Positions 37,768 to 47,446 of a stretch of 64,000 bases of DNA are shown here, piece by piece. The notes under the pieces are model-generated. The model was not told where the DNA came from. It worked only from the letters and a program-made list of their open reading frames with translations, and did no database searches. The translations under genes and the position numbers were made by a program. Within the stretch, counting starts at the first letter, position 1; the number at the start of each line of letters is the position of its first letter. This DNA is from Pantoea vagans. Its GTDB lineage: Bacteria > Pseudomonadota > Gammaproteobacteria > Enterobacterales > Enterobacteriaceae. The stretch spans positions 3,658,001 to 3,722,000 of the forward strand of contig NZ_CP011427.1 in assembly GCF_001506165.1 (NCBI RefSeq), read 5' to 3'.

Positions 37768-39207
37768 TTAACTCAGATCCACATCCTTGGTGCCGCCCCA
37801 CCAGGTAAACGCAAAACCGCCGACCCACGCGACGATTAACCCCACCAGATACACCGCCATCCCGGCAAAGATACCTTGCGATGAGGTCATCAAAGGCAGC
37901 GTCACTAATCCTGATGGACCAAACACGGTATTCATCCCCACTGGCAAACCCAGCCATGCCACCAATCCAATGAAGAACCCGCCCAGCGCACCGCCACAGC
38001 AGGCGGTAATAAACGGCTTTAAACGCGGCAGCGTGACGCCATAAATCAGTGGCTCACCGACACCTAACAAGCCGGGGACGATCGCGCCTTTGATCTGTTT
38101 TCGCAGTAAGGAGTGTTTATCAGCTTTACACCACAGCGCGATGGATGCACCCACTTGCCCGGCTCCCGCCATCGCCAGAATGGGGAATAATGAGTTGAAG
38201 CCCTGCGTTTCCATCAGTGCGAAATAGACCGGAATAAAGCCTTGATGAATACCGAACATGACCGCAATTAAAAACAATCCGGCCAAAATGGCGCAACCGA
38301 ATGGATTGTTATTTAGATGGATAAACAGCCACGACATGCCCTTAAATAACTCACCGCCGATGGGCATAATCACCATAAAGGTCACCGCGCCGGTAATTAA
38401 TAACGTGAGTAATGATGTCAAAATCATATCGAGATTATCCGGGATAATCTTGCGCAACTGTTTCTCTATCCAGGCTCCAAATATCGCAGCCAGTAATACG
38501 CCAATAATATTGCCACGTGGGTCAATTGCCATGCCGAAGAAGTCCGACATGCCACTGTAATATCCTACCGTGGCTTTTGGCACATAACCCAGTACAAACA
38601 GCGAGGCGATAATCGCGCCATTCACGCCGGAGCCGCCAAATGCTTTCTGCGCGTTGTAGCCAATCAGAATGCTCAGGAAGGTGAACAGTCCCTTGCCGAA
38701 CACTTTCATGTAGGCCACGGTATCCAGCAGCCACTGCGCATGATCGCCCGGCTGATTGAGATGAAAAATCTGCTCAATCAGCGTAGCAAACCCCAGCAGC
38801 AAACCGGCACCAATAAAGCCGGGAATAAGTGGGGTAAAAATGGTGGCAAAGCAGGAGAGAAAACGGTGCAGCGCGCTGGTCTGTTTCGCTTTCATTTGCT
38901 GTTTCTGCGCCGCCGCAATCTGGCTCAGATCGCCTGGCGCAGCAGGCTCACTGCTATTCAGTAGCAGCTGCATTTTCTCCGCCGCCGTTTGTGCTTTTCC
39001 GGGGCCGAGCACAATTTGCAGTTGCGCATCACTGTCAATCACACCCAGCACACCGGGCAGCGTTTTCAACCGCGCGTGATCCGCCCGCGACGCATCCGCC
39101 AGCGTCAGACGCAGGCGCGTCATGCAATGACCACACTGCACTACATTCGGTGCGCCACCTACTGCCTGCAAGATATCCTGCAATAAACCTTCGGTGATGG
39201 CGGCCAT
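37768..39207 (-). CDS. murP: PTS permease for N-acetylmuramic acid, EIIBC component
   Basis: 479 residues. The N-terminal EIIB domain has the phosphocysteine in [13 protein letters not shown] (Cys25, with a nearby second Cys). The EIIC domain is polytopic, with [13 protein letters not shown] and [20 protein letters not shown]. It lacks a IIA domain and must borrow IIA-Glc. It imports and phosphorylates N-acetylmuramic acid. It starts one base within the murQ stop (TAATG), so the pair is translationally coupled. Confidence 0.93.
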   Translation of the reverse strand: MAAITEGLLQDILQAVGGAPNVVQCGHCMTRLRLTLADASRADHARLKTLPGVLGVIDSDAQLQIVLGPGKAQTAAEKMQLLLNSSEPAAPGDLSQIAAAQKQQMKAKQTSALHRFLSCFATIFTPLIPGFIGAGLLLGFATLIEQIFHLNQPGDHAQWLLDTVAYMKVFGKGLFTFLSILIGYNAQKAFGGSGVNGAIIASLFVLGYVPKATVGYYSGMSDFFGMAIDPRGNIIGVLLAAIFGAWIEKQLRKIIPDNLDMILTSLLTLLITGAVTFMVIMPIGGELFKGMSWLFIHLNNNPFGCAILAGLFLIAVMFGIHQGFIPVYFALMETQGFNSLFPILAMAGAGQVGASIALWCKADKHSLLRKQIKGAIVPGLLGVGEPLIYGVTLPRLKPFITACCGGALGGFFIGLVAWLGLPVGMNTVFGPSGLVTLPLMTSSQGIFAGMAVYLVGLIVAWVGGFAFTWWGGTKDVDLS

Positions 39208-40118
39208 TATTCGGCCCCTGCTTCACGCAACGCACGACGAATGAAGCCGCTGTTCTGATTGAGCAGCGCCTTAGCCTCACTGGCATCCAGCCCCGCCAGC
39301 ACCATGACAATTGCGGTTTTACAGTGCCCCTGACATGCGCTCAGCGCCTGCTGTGCGATGGCATCATCGCAGTCAGTGGCTTGCTTGACGATATTGATCT
39401 GGCGCTGAACCAGCTTCTGGTTAGTGGCTTCAACATCCACCATCAGGTTGCCATACACCTTGCCGCTGCGGATCATCGCACCGGTGGTCAGCATATTGAG
39501 CACCAGCTTCTGTGCCGTGCCCGCTTTCATCCGTGATGAACCCGTCACCACTTCCGGCCCGACCACCGGCGTCAGTGCCACATCGGCGGCTTGTGACATC
39601 GGGCTATTTGGGTTGCAAGTCAAAGCAGCGCTGAATGCGCCCTGCTGTTTCGCATAGGCCAATGCACCCAGCACGTACGGCGTGCGCCCGCTGGCAGCAA
39701 TACCGACTAACACATCATGGGCATGGAAATCGATATCCTTAAGATCCTGCGCACCCTGTTCGTGGTTATCTTCCGCATTTTCCACCGCCTGCAAAATCGC
39801 AGTGTGACCACCCGCAATCAGCCCCACCACCTGCGAGCGCGGCGTGCCGAACGTGGGCGGGCATTCGCTGGCATCAAGAATGCCCAAACGGCCAGATGTG
39901 CCGGCACCGCAATAGATCAAGCGGCCACCTTTACTGAAGGCCAGGGTGATGGCATCTACCACTTGTGCAATCTGCGGGACGATTGCTTCTACCGCCAACG
40001 CCACTTTCTTATCTTCGTCATTGATGACGCGTAGCATCGCTTCGGTGGAGAGTTCATCAATATTCTGGCTTGCGGGGTTACGGCCTTCGGTGATCATCTG
40101 GCTGAGGTCGATCTGCAT
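39207..40118 (-). CDS. murQ: N-acetylmuramic acid 6-phosphate etherase
   Basis: 303 residues, SIS-domain lyase. Diagnostic segments are [40 protein letters not shown] and [21 protein letters not shown]. It converts MurNAc-6-phosphate to GlcNAc-6-phosphate and lactate in cell-wall recycling. The second of two adjacent ATGs (40118) has better spacing from AGGAG and matches the E. coli start; the first at 40121 adds one Met. murR is not present next to it, unlike in E. coli. Confidence 0.95.
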   Translation of the reverse strand: MQIDLSQMITEGRNPASQNIDELSTEAMLRVINDEDKKVALAVEAIVPQIAQVVDAITLAFSKGGRLIYCGAGTSGRLGILDASECPPTFGTPRSQVVGLIAGGHTAILQAVENAEDNHEQGAQDLKDIDFHAHDVLVGIAASGRTPYVLGALAYAKQQGAFSAALTCNPNSPMSQAADVALTPVVGPEVVTGSSRMKAGTAQKLVLNMLTTGAMIRSGKVYGNLMVDVEATNQKLVQRQINIVKQATDCDDAIAQQALSACQGHCKTAIVMVLAGLDASEAKALLNQNSGFIRRALREAGAE

Positions 40119-40234
40119 CATGCACTCCTGTGAAAGAATAATTTATTCTGAAAACTATACACCATTTAGAATTGTTAATTCCTGCCGGGTGACGCCGATT
40201 TTTGTGATTCTGCGCAAACGGGTATAAAAAAACC
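40119..40234. promoter_or_regulatory. murQP promoter region
   Basis: An AT-rich stretch upstream of murQ contains an inverted repeat, AATTATTTATTCT (40139-40151) and CCATTTAGAATTG (40163-40175), which might serve as an operator. Identification with a MurR or NagC site cannot be made by eye. Confidence 0.35.
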
Positions 40235-40804
40235 CGCCAAAAGGCTAATGCTTGTTAGTTAAGAACTCAGGCTGCTTATTGATAAGTGGCCTTTCTTTTC
40301 TGTGCGGGCTCTGCCGCCACTACTGCCCCCTCTGGGCCGTCCTCGCGCCGCTGAAGCGGTGCCTTCGACTTCCACGTCGTGCCGGACGGACCGTTCGCGG
40401 ATGACCATCCATGGTCGGCCGCGAACTGCCCCACGCCTCCCCGCGTGGGGCTCCTGGCCCAACGTAAAAGTCTCAGCGCTGCGGATAGCCCTGAGGGTGC
40501 AGCAGAGGCGTCATAGCCTCAGGCAATGTGCCCTTTTTGACAACCCGCACTGAAGCTGATGAGCTGGCTGGGGCCGCACCGGGGCAGGCATCCGCAGCGC
40601 TGAACGGAATGAGTATGCCAGGAGAGCCCGCAGGACGCGGGCGAAAGGTGGCGCTGGGACATGGATGTTCCATCGGCACCGGTCCGTTAAGGCAGACGAG
40701 TGAAGTGAAGGCACCGCATAGCGGCGCGAGGACCGCCAGCCCCGGTGCGGCTCCAGACGGCGTTATCGTCTGTCGCCTAACTGGCAAGCATTACGCCAAA
40801 AGGC
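40235..40804. mobile_element. IS4-type non-autonomous element (MITE) of 548 bp with target duplications
   Basis: The element runs from 40246 to 40793 and is flanked by an exact 11-base duplication, CGCCAAAAGGC (40235-40245 and 40794-40804). Its ends are inverted repeats: TAATGCTTGTTAGTTAAG on the left and TAATGCTTGCCAGTTAGG on the right (complement), 15 of 18 identical. These resemble the IS4-group ends (TAATGCCGATCAGTTAAG), and that group makes 11-13 base duplications. No transposase is encoded. The interior is GC-rich and full of hairpins. It interrupts a hicB terminator whose intact sister copy lies at 41325-41351. Small open frames inside are not convincing proteins. Confidence 0.85.
40300..40775. 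ncRNA. Candidate structured RNA inside the IS4-type element
   Basis: Several strong hairpins occur in the element interior. A GTTCGCGG/CCGCGAAC stem (393-400 with 419-426 of the 40 kb block) encloses GACCAT/ATGGTC. Others are GCCCCACGC/GCGTGGGGC (40428-40451), GAGGC/GCCTC (40505-40520), GCCCGC/GCGGGC (40626-40642) and CAGACG/CGTCTG (40754-40772). The density of stems over 480 bases is far above the surroundings. The transcribed strand is unknown and no Rfam family was recognised with confidence. Confidence 0.4.
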
Positions 40805-40824
40805 GGGTTTAGCTTAGTGCGCCG

Positions 40825-41232
40825 TTAATGGTGACCTGCGAGTTCTCTGCGCGCTAACTCAGCGAGAAATCCGCTACGTGATGCGTATTCACGATGCGAT
40901 TCGACATAACTATCAATTTTACTGAGTAAATTTTGAGGCAGGGTGATATTCAACTTTACCGCTTTGCCCTCGTAGCGACTTAAGTCAATGTCGACAAATG
41001 CCCAGAATCCACCTTGACAGGCCTCATCCTGGATGTGGGTTTCAATGTCTACAGTTTTAGGGATGGGCTTACCCGCATCGGCTAACGATTCTACATGCAC
41101 GTCGATAGCGCTAAAGGCATCATTTAATGCATCGTCTATGCTTCTGCCGGCAAAAAAACATCCCTCTACATCCGTCACAAAACCTGACCAACTGTTGTCT
41201 TCTGTCTTATGCAGGTAAACGGGGAATCTCAT
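40825..41232 (-). CDS. Orphan HicB-family antitoxin-like protein
   Basis: 135 residues. The N-terminal HicB fold (FPVYLHKTEDNSWSGFVTDV, EGCFFAGRSIDDALNDAFSA) is followed by a C-terminal ribbon-helix-helix (LNITLPQNLLSKIDSYVESH...). HicB normally neutralises the mRNA-cleaving toxin HicA, which is encoded next to it. No hicA-like frame exists in the 150 bases upstream or in the downstream gap, so this is a solitary regulator or a relic. Its terminator is the one broken by the IS4-type element. Confidence 0.85.
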   Translation of the reverse strand: MRFPVYLHKTEDNSWSGFVTDVEGCFFAGRSIDDALNDAFSAIDVHVESLADAGKPIPKTVDIETHIQDEACQGGFWAFVDIDLSRYEGKAVKLNITLPQNLLSKIDSYVESHREYASRSGFLAELARRELAGHH

Positions 41233-41324
41233 GGTGAATCATATTTTAATAGGGGTGGTTATGGTGGGTATTGATTTAAGCAAGAATGATGCACCGGAAA
41301 CTACAAGATTGAGCTTGGATTGCA

Positions 41325-41352
41325 TTAAAAAACCCGCCAAAAGGCGGGTTTA
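41325..41352 (-). terminator. Terminator of gltP
   Basis: AACCCGCC-AAAA-GGCGGGTT read on the complement strand ends in a run of six T. The same sequence, interrupted by the IS4-type element, occurs at 40231-40808 as the terminator of hicB. Confidence 0.92.
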
Positions 41353-41383
41353 GATAATGACACCGTAATGGCGACTTAAGGCA

Positions 41384-42685
41384 TTAACTGGCTTTTTGCG
41401 TGCGCAGTTGCAGCTCGTAAGCCTCGGCTTGCTGGGTGTCGAACTGGTTTTCCCAGCGCGCGATCACCAGCACTGCCAGTGCATTACCAATCACGTTCAG
41501 TGCGGTACGCGCCATGTCCATGATACGGTCAACACCGGCGATAAACGCCAAACCTTCCAGCGGAATACCGACGCTTCCCAGCGTTGCCAACAGCACAACA
41601 AATGAGACGCCTGGCACGCCAGCGATCCCTTTTGAGGTCACCATCAGCGTCAGAACCAAGATGATCTCATCGGTCAGTGACAAGTCGATACCATACAGCT
41701 GTGCGATAAAGATCGCCGCGATGCTCTGATACAGCGTTGAACCGTCAAGGTTGAAGGAATATCCGGTTGGCACCACGAAACTGGTGATGGCTTTTGGCGC
41801 ACCGTAGGCTTCCATTTTCTGCATGATGCGTGGCAGCACGGTCTCAGAACTGGAGGTGGAGTAAGCCAGAATCAGCTCATCTTTCAGAATGCGCATCAAC
41901 GTGGTAATTCGCAGCTTACAGAAGCGCGCCACGCCGCCCAGCACCACAAAGGCAAAGAACAGAATCGCCACGTAAACCAGTAATACCAGCTTGGCCAACG
42001 GATAAAGCGAGGCAAAACCAAAGTTGGCAATGGTCACCGCGATCAGCGCAAATACACCCACCGGCGCATAACGCATGATCATGTGCGTCACTTTAAACAT
42101 GGTTTCAGAAATCGAACGGAACACGGTGACCAGCGGATCGCGATGCTCAGATGGCAGCGCTGATAAGCCCATACCAAACAGTACCGAGAAGAAGATGATT
42201 GGCAGCATGTCACCCTTCACCAATGAGGCAAAGATGTTCTGCGGGATCAGCGACAGGATGGTTGTCACCAGTCCGTGAGGGGCACCTTGTACCGCTTCGG
42301 TTGTGGCTTCGTATTTAGAGATGTCCACCGTTGCCAGCGTTGACATATCAATGCCGCTGCCGGGTTGGAATACGTTGGCCAGCGTGATGCCGACCACAAT
42401 GGCAATGGTGGTGATCACTTCAAAATAGATAATGGTTTTGACACCAATACGTCCGAGCTTTTTCGCATCACCGACGCCAGCAATGCCGACAATCAGGGAG
42501 GAAATCACAATCGGCACCACAATCATCTTGATCAGATGAATGAAAATGTCGCCTGCAGGAGTAAGAATGTTAGTGATTAACCATTCACGATCGTCTGGCT
42601 GATTATGCAGCACGGTTCCGACTACGATGCCGAGAATCAGGGCAATCAAAATTTGCCAGGCAAGGGTGAGCTTAAAACCTTTCAT
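41384..42685 (-). CDS. gltP: Glutamate/aspartate:proton symporter
   Basis: 433 residues (E. coli GltP 437), DAACS family. Typical are the helical hairpin motif STSSSETVLPRIMQKME, the PTGYSFNLDGSTLYQ segment and GIAGVPGVSFVVLLATLG. It imports L-glutamate and L-aspartate with protons. It diverges from acs across 582 bases, as it does (further apart) in E. coli. Confidence 0.95.
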   Translation of the reverse strand: MKGFKLTLAWQILIALILGIVVGTVLHNQPDDREWLITNILTPAGDIFIHLIKMIVVPIVISSLIVGIAGVGDAKKLGRIGVKTIIYFEVITTIAIVVGITLANVFQPGSGIDMSTLATVDISKYEATTEAVQGAPHGLVTTILSLIPQNIFASLVKGDMLPIIFFSVLFGMGLSALPSEHRDPLVTVFRSISETMFKVTHMIMRYAPVGVFALIAVTIANFGFASLYPLAKLVLLVYVAILFFAFVVLGGVARFCKLRITTLMRILKDELILAYSTSSSETVLPRIMQKMEAYGAPKAITSFVVPTGYSFNLDGSTLYQSIAAIFIAQLYGIDLSLTDEIILVLTLMVTSKGIAGVPGVSFVVLLATLGSVGIPLEGLAFIAGVDRIMDMARTALNVIGNALAVLVIARWENQFDTQQAEAYELQLRTQKAS

Positions 42686-43267
42686 AACGCGTTATTTTCC
42701 TCAGTAAAAACCCCTTTGCTCTGCTGCGATGGTGCAGAAGATTTGACACACAGGGAAGTGAGCAAAAGCCCGATAAAATAGAGGGTTATATTGGACTGCA
42801 TCCTTAACCACTGTGCGCGGCATTTTGCGCCTGCGCGATGATGCAGCCTGAGTGGATACCTGCTGAACAGGGGCGAGATAAGTACCATTTTCACTGCGGT
42901 AATTGCAACCCCTGGGGGCTTAGCGTAATTCCTGTGCAGGTGAGTAGCATAAAATGCTGGCATTTACTTTTAGTCATAACTCGCTGTTATGAAAAGTGTT
43001 AATTCGATAATTTTCCGCATAGCTATTCAATATCGGGCAAAAAACCCTCCGGCGCGTTTGCTGATTATTTAACCAGCGACAACGTCTGATTCCGCGAAAA
43101 GCAACAGATTGGGTCTCATTTGTTTCGGTGATGAACAGTATGAATTCGGGCACTTTTCAGGCATACAAAAGGTCGTGATCCAGACTACAAAACAGAAACA
43201 AAGCCAGATCGCGCTCTTTAATTAACCTTTGATTGACATATGATTAACATCTTCAAGGAGGTCAGCC
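42686..43267. promoter_or_regulatory. Divergent gltP-acs regulatory region
   Basis: 582 bases with no supported gene. The acs side is AT-rich and ends with a strong ribosome site (AAGGAGG, 43255-43261). CGTGATCCAGACTACA at 43174-43189 resembles a CRP site (8 of 10 conserved positions); E. coli acs needs CRP at two sites. A 93-codon frame on the gltP side was not accepted. Confidence 0.5.
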
Positions 43268-45223
43268 ATGAGCCAAATACATAAGCATCCTGTACCCGCT
43301 GCCGTCGCAGCGAATGCCCTGATTAACGCCGATCAGTATGCGGCGCTGTATCAACAATCGGTTGACGATCCCGACGCCTTTTGGGGTGAACAAGGCAAAA
43401 TCCTCGACTGGATTAAGCCCTACAGCAAGGTGAAAAACACCTCATTTGCCCCAGGCAATATTTCGATTCGCTGGTATGAAGACGGTGCGCTGAACCTCGC
43501 CGCCAACTGCCTTGATCGCCATTTACAGACGCGTGGCGATCACCCCGCCATTATCTGGGAAGGCGATGACGCCAGCGAAAGCAAAACCATTACGTTCCGC
43601 GAACTGCATGGCGATGTATGCCGCTTTGCCAATGTGCTGCTGAGCCTCGGCGTGAAGAAAGGCGACGTGGTCGCCATTTATATGCCGATGGTGCCGGAAG
43701 CGGCAGTAGCGATGCTGGCGTGTGCGCGCATTGGTGCCGTGCATTCGGTGATCTTCGGTGGCTTCTCACCCGAAGCGGTCGCCGGTCGCGTGGTCGATTC
43801 CAACGCCAAACTGGTGATCACTGCCGACGAAGGGGTGCGCGCAGGACGCAGCATTCCACTGAAGAAAAACGTCGACGATGCGCTGAGTAACCCAAGCGTC
43901 ACCAGCGTGAAAAACGTGGTGGTGTTTAAACGCACCGGTAAAGACACCGGCTGGCGCGAAGGACGCGATCTGTGGTGGCATGATCTGGTGGCCAAGGCCA
44001 GCGATCAGCACGAACCGGTGGCGGTCGAAGCCGAGCATCCGCTGTTTATCCTTTATACCTCTGGTTCCACCGGTAAGCCAAAAGGGGTGCTACACACCAC
44101 TGGCGGCTATCTGGTGTATGCGGCCAGCACCTTCAAATATGTGTTTGATTACCATCCAGATGATGTGTACTGGTGCACCGCCGATGTGGGCTGGATCACC
44201 GGTCACAGCTATTTGATTTACGGCCCGTTAGCGTGCGGTGCCACCACCCTGATGTTTGAAGGCGTGCCGAACTGGCCGAAGCCGAGCCGCATGGCGGAAG
44301 TGGTCGACAAACATAAAGTGACCCTGCTGTACACCGCGCCAACCGCCATTCGCGCCCTGATGGCCGAAGGCGATAAAGCGATTGAAGGTACCAGCCGCAG
44401 CAGCCTGCGCATCATGGGATCGGTGGGTGAGCCGATTAACCCGGAAGCCTGGGAGTGGTATTACAAAAAGATTGGCGACAGCCGTTGCCCGATCGTGGAT
44501 ACCTGGTGGCAGACTGAAACCGGTGGCTTCATGATTACTCCACTGCCGGGTGCGATTGAGCTGAAAGCCGGCTCCGCGACCAAGCCGTTCTTTGGCGTAC
44601 AGCCCGCGCTGGTGGATAACGAAGGTAATCCGCTGGAAGGCGCCACAGAAGGCAACCTGGTGATCAACGACTCCTGGCCAGGTCAGGCGCGTACGCTGTT
44701 TGGCGATCACGAGCGCTTTGAACAAACCTACTTCTCCACCTTCAAAAATCGCTACTTCAGCGGTGACGGCGCACGCCGTGATGAAGATGGCTATTACTGG
44801 ATTACGGGCCGCGTCGATGACGTGTTGAACGTCTCTGGCCACCGTCTGGGTACCGCTGAGATTGAATCGGCGCTGGTGTCACATCCGAAGATTGCAGAAG
44901 CTGCCGTGGTGGGTATTCCCCACAGCATTAAAGGCCAGGCAATCTATGCTTATATTACGCTGAACCACGGCGAAGAGCCGTCGCCAGAGCTGTATACCGA
45001 AGTGCGCAACTGGGTACGAAAAGAGATTGGCCCGATTGCCACGCCGGATGTCCTGCACTGGACTGACTCGCTGCCGAAAACCCGCTCCGGCAAGATTATG
45101 CGTCGTATTCTGCGCAAAATCGCCGCAGGCGATACCAGTAATCTCGGCGATACCTCAACGCTGGCCGATCCGGGCGTGGTTGAGAAATTGCTGGAGGAGA
45201 AACAATCCATCACCATGCCTTAA
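43268..45223 (+). CDS. acs: Acetyl-CoA synthetase
   Basis: 651 residues (E. coli 652). AMP-forming ligase; acetate + ATP + CoA gives acetyl-CoA. Visible motifs are [20 protein letters not shown] (P-loop), WWQTETGG and the C-terminal [15 protein letters not shown], whose Lys is the known acetylation-controlled catalytic residue. It heads the acs-yjcH-actP unit for acetate scavenging. Confidence 0.97.
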   Translation: MSQIHKHPVPAAVAANALINADQYAALYQQSVDDPDAFWGEQGKILDWIKPYSKVKNTSFAPGNISIRWYEDGALNLAANCLDRHLQTRGDHPAIIWEGDDASESKTITFRELHGDVCRFANVLLSLGVKKGDVVAIYMPMVPEAAVAMLACARIGAVHSVIFGGFSPEAVAGRVVDSNAKLVITADEGVRAGRSIPLKKNVDDALSNPSVTSVKNVVVFKRTGKDTGWREGRDLWWHDLVAKASDQHEPVAVEAEHPLFILYTSGSTGKPKGVLHTTGGYLVYAASTFKYVFDYHPDDVYWCTADVGWITGHSYLIYGPLACGATTLMFEGVPNWPKPSRMAEVVDKHKVTLLYTAPTAIRALMAEGDKAIEGTSRSSLRIMGSVGEPINPEAWEWYYKKIGDSRCPIVDTWWQTETGGFMITPLPGAIELKAGSATKPFFGVQPALVDNEGNPLEGATEGNLVINDSWPGQARTLFGDHERFEQTYFSTFKNRYFSGDGARRDEDGYYWITGRVDDVLNVSGHRLGTAEIESALVSHPKIAEAAVVGIPHSIKGQAIYAYITLNHGEEPSPELYTEVRNWVRKEIGPIATPDVLHWTDSLPKTRSGKIMRRILRKIAAGDTSNLGDTSTLADPGVVEKLLEEKQSITMP

Positions 45224-45236
45224 TCGGCATCGACGC

Positions 45237-45278
45237 GACGGAGAGTGTCAGCCTGTCCACGGCAGGCTACTCTCCGTC
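45237..45278. other. Large intercistronic hairpin between acs and yjcH
   Basis: GACGGAGAGT (45237-45246) pairs with ACTCTCCGTC (45269-45278), and inside it AGCCTG pairs with CAGGCT around a seven-base loop, with only a three-base bulge between. There is no T run, so it is unlikely to be a full terminator. It may stabilise acs mRNA or lower expression of the downstream genes. Confidence 0.75.
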
Positions 45279-45397
45279 ACCCCCTCCTTACGCCGTACGC
45301 TTTCCAGCATCGCAAAACCTTACATAATTATAAAATTCAGAAAGATAAATCACTTAACCGTGAGTTATCTGCCTGCCTTTCCTCTGGAGAAACTGTG

Positions 45398-45727
45398 ATG
45401 AACCAAGCCCTAAATCAACAGGAAGCAGTCTGGCAACAAATCGAGAGCAATCCGCGTTTTCAGGAACTGGTGCATAAACGCCAGTCCTTTGCGCTGCTGC
45501 TCAGTATCATCATGTTGGTGTTATACGTCGGCTTTATTTTGCTGATTGCCTTCGCCCCTGGCTGGCTGGGTACGCCGCTACACGAAGGGACCAATGTCAC
45601 GCGCGGCATCCCGATTGGCGTCGGTTTAATCGTGGTGTCATTCGTATTGACGGGCATTTATGTCTGGCGTGCCAATGGCGAGTTCGACCGCCTGACGAAG
45701 CAGATCCTAAGCGAGGTGAAATCATGA
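45398..45727 (+). CDS. yjcH: Inner membrane protein YjcH (DUF485)
   Basis: 109 residues with two membrane helices ([20 protein letters not shown] and [20 protein letters not shown]). It is the conserved partner gene between acs and actP. The start at 45398 follows GGAG; upstream in-frame starts lie in the acs-yjcH spacer. It overlaps actP by four bases (ATGA). Its biochemical role is not established; it is probably a small partner of the acetate permease. Confidence 0.92.
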   Translation: MNQALNQQEAVWQQIESNPRFQELVHKRQSFALLLSIIMLVLYVGFILLIAFAPGWLGTPLHEGTNVTRGIPIGVGLIVVSFVLTGIYVWRANGEFDRLTKQILSEVKS

Positions 45728-47376
45728 AGCGCCTGTTTTCTGCGTTATTAGCGATTGTACCCGCCAGCGTATTTGCCGCCGATGCCATAACCGGTGCGGT
45801 GCAAAAACAGGCGACCAACTATGAAGCCATCATCATGTTTGTGGTGTTTGTCGCAGCAACACTCGGCATCACCTACTGGGCCTCAAAACGCACTCGCTCA
45901 CGCAGCGATTACTACACTGCGGGTGGCAACATCACCGGCTTCCAGAACGGCTTGGCGATGGCCGGTGACTTTATGTCTGCGGCATCCTTCCTCGGCATTT
46001 CCGCCTTGGTGTATACCTCTGGCTACGACGGGCTGATCTACTCACTCGGCTTCCTTGTGGGTTGGCCGATGATTCTGTTTTTAATCGCAGAACGTTTGCG
46101 TAACCTTGGGCGCTACACCTTTGCCGATGTGGCTTCGTATCGCTTACAGCAAAAACCGATTCGTACCCTCTCCGCCTGTGGCTCGCTAGTCGTTGTGGCG
46201 CTGTATCTGATTGCGCAGATGGTTGGCGCGGGCAAGCTCATCCAACTGTTATTTGGTCTGGATTACCACATCGCGGTGGTACTGGTCGGTATTTTGATGG
46301 TGATGTATGTGCTGTTTGGCGGCATGTTGGCCACCACATGGGTGCAGATCATCAAAGCGGTATTGCTGCTGTTTGGCGCCAGTTTTATGGCCATTATGGT
46401 GATGAAAGCCACCGGATTTAGCTTCAATACGCTGTTCACCGAAGCCATGGCTGTCCACCCGAAAGGCGCGGCGATTATGCAGCCCGGTGGTTTGGTGAAA
46501 GATCCGATTTCTGCACTGTCGCTTGGCCTGGGGTTGATGTTCGGCACCGCCGGTTTACCGCATATTTTGATGCGTTTCTTCACCGTAGCGGATGCGCGTG
46601 AAGCGCGTAAAAGCGTGTTCTGGGCCACCGGCTTTATGGGTTACTTCTACTTCCTGACCTTTATTATCGGCTTTGGCGCCATTCTGCTGGTGGGAGCGAA
46701 TCCCGCCTTCAAAGATGCCAGCGGTGTACTGATTGGCGGCACCAATATGGCGGCGGTCCATCTGGCGAATGCGGTCGGCGGCAGTCTGTTCCTCGGCTTT
46801 ATCTCGGCAGTGGCCTTCGCCACGATTCTGGCGGTGGTGGCGGGTCTGACGTTGGCGGGGGCTTCGGCGGTTTCGCACGATCTTTACGCCAGCGTGATCC
46901 GTAAAGGTCAGGCGACCGAACGAGACGAACTGCGGGTATCGAAGATTACCGTGCTGGTGCTTGGCGTGGTAGCGATTGTGCTGGGCATTGCGTTTGAGAA
47001 ACAGAACATCGCCTTCATGGTCGGTCTGGCATTCTCGATTGCGGCCAGCTGTAACTTCCCGATCATTTTGCTGTCGATGTACTGGTCGAAGCTGACTACG
47101 CGCGGCGCAATGGTGGGGGGCTGGCTGGGGCTAATCACGGCGGTGGTACTGATGATCCTCGGACCGACCATTTGGGTACAGGTACTGGGTCACGCCAAGC
47201 CGGTTTATCCGTATGAGTATCCGGCGCTGTTCTCCATGATTGCGGCGTTTGTGGGCACCTGGCTGTTCTCGATTACCGATCACTCTGAACAGGGTGCGCA
47301 GGAACGTGCACGCTTCCGCGGACAGTTTATTCGTTCACAGACGGGAGTGGGAATTTCGCAGGGGAAAGCGCATTAA
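45724..47376 (+). CDS. actP: Acetate/glycolate:cation symporter
   Basis: 550 residues (E. coli 549), sodium:solute symporter family. It has a cleavable N-terminal signal-like segment ([14 protein letters not shown]) and the SSS motifs [20 protein letters not shown] and [20 protein letters not shown]. It imports acetate at low concentration to feed Acs. The start overlaps the yjcH stop codon. Confidence 0.96.
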   Translation: MKRLFSALLAIVPASVFAADAITGAVQKQATNYEAIIMFVVFVAATLGITYWASKRTRSRSDYYTAGGNITGFQNGLAMAGDFMSAASFLGISALVYTSGYDGLIYSLGFLVGWPMILFLIAERLRNLGRYTFADVASYRLQQKPIRTLSACGSLVVVALYLIAQMVGAGKLIQLLFGLDYHIAVVLVGILMVMYVLFGGMLATTWVQIIKAVLLLFGASFMAIMVMKATGFSFNTLFTEAMAVHPKGAAIMQPGGLVKDPISALSLGLGLMFGTAGLPHILMRFFTVADAREARKSVFWATGFMGYFYFLTFIIGFGAILLVGANPAFKDASGVLIGGTNMAAVHLANAVGGSLFLGFISAVAFATILAVVAGLTLAGASAVSHDLYASVIRKGQATERDELRVSKITVLVLGVVAIVLGIAFEKQNIAFMVGLAFSIAASCNFPIILLSMYWSKLTTRGAMVGGWLGLITAVVLMILGPTIWVQVLGHAKPVYPYEYPALFSMIAAFVGTWLFSITDHSEQGAQERARFRGQFIRSQTGVGISQGKAH

Positions 47377-47393
47377 GAAAGTGCAGTGATTAA

Positions 47394-47446
47394 CCAGGTC
47401 GCCATTAATGGCGACCCTACAAAAACCCCCGTAGGGTGCGCATTTA
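47394..47446. repeat. Inverted pair of GTAGGG/CCTGG palindromic repeats, second unit split by an IS
   Basis: Unit 47394-47420 (CCAGG arm, GTCGCCAT/ATGGCGAC stem, CCCTAC arm) is intact. The second unit starts as GTAGGGTGCGCATTTA (47431-47446), is cut by the IS481-type element, and resumes as TTTATGCGCACCTGG at 48741-48755. Removal of the IS and one TTTA copy restores a perfect unit. Confidence 0.92.

Noticed and set aside
40528..40812. Open frames inside the IS4-type element on both strands
   Set aside because: They overlap each other on opposite strands, run into the target duplication, have no good ribosome sites and match no known domain; the hairpins explain their composition better.
42682..42963. 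A 93-codon frame upstream of gltP on the same strand
   Set aside because: It overlaps the gltP start, shows no signal or domain, and lies where the promoter is expected.
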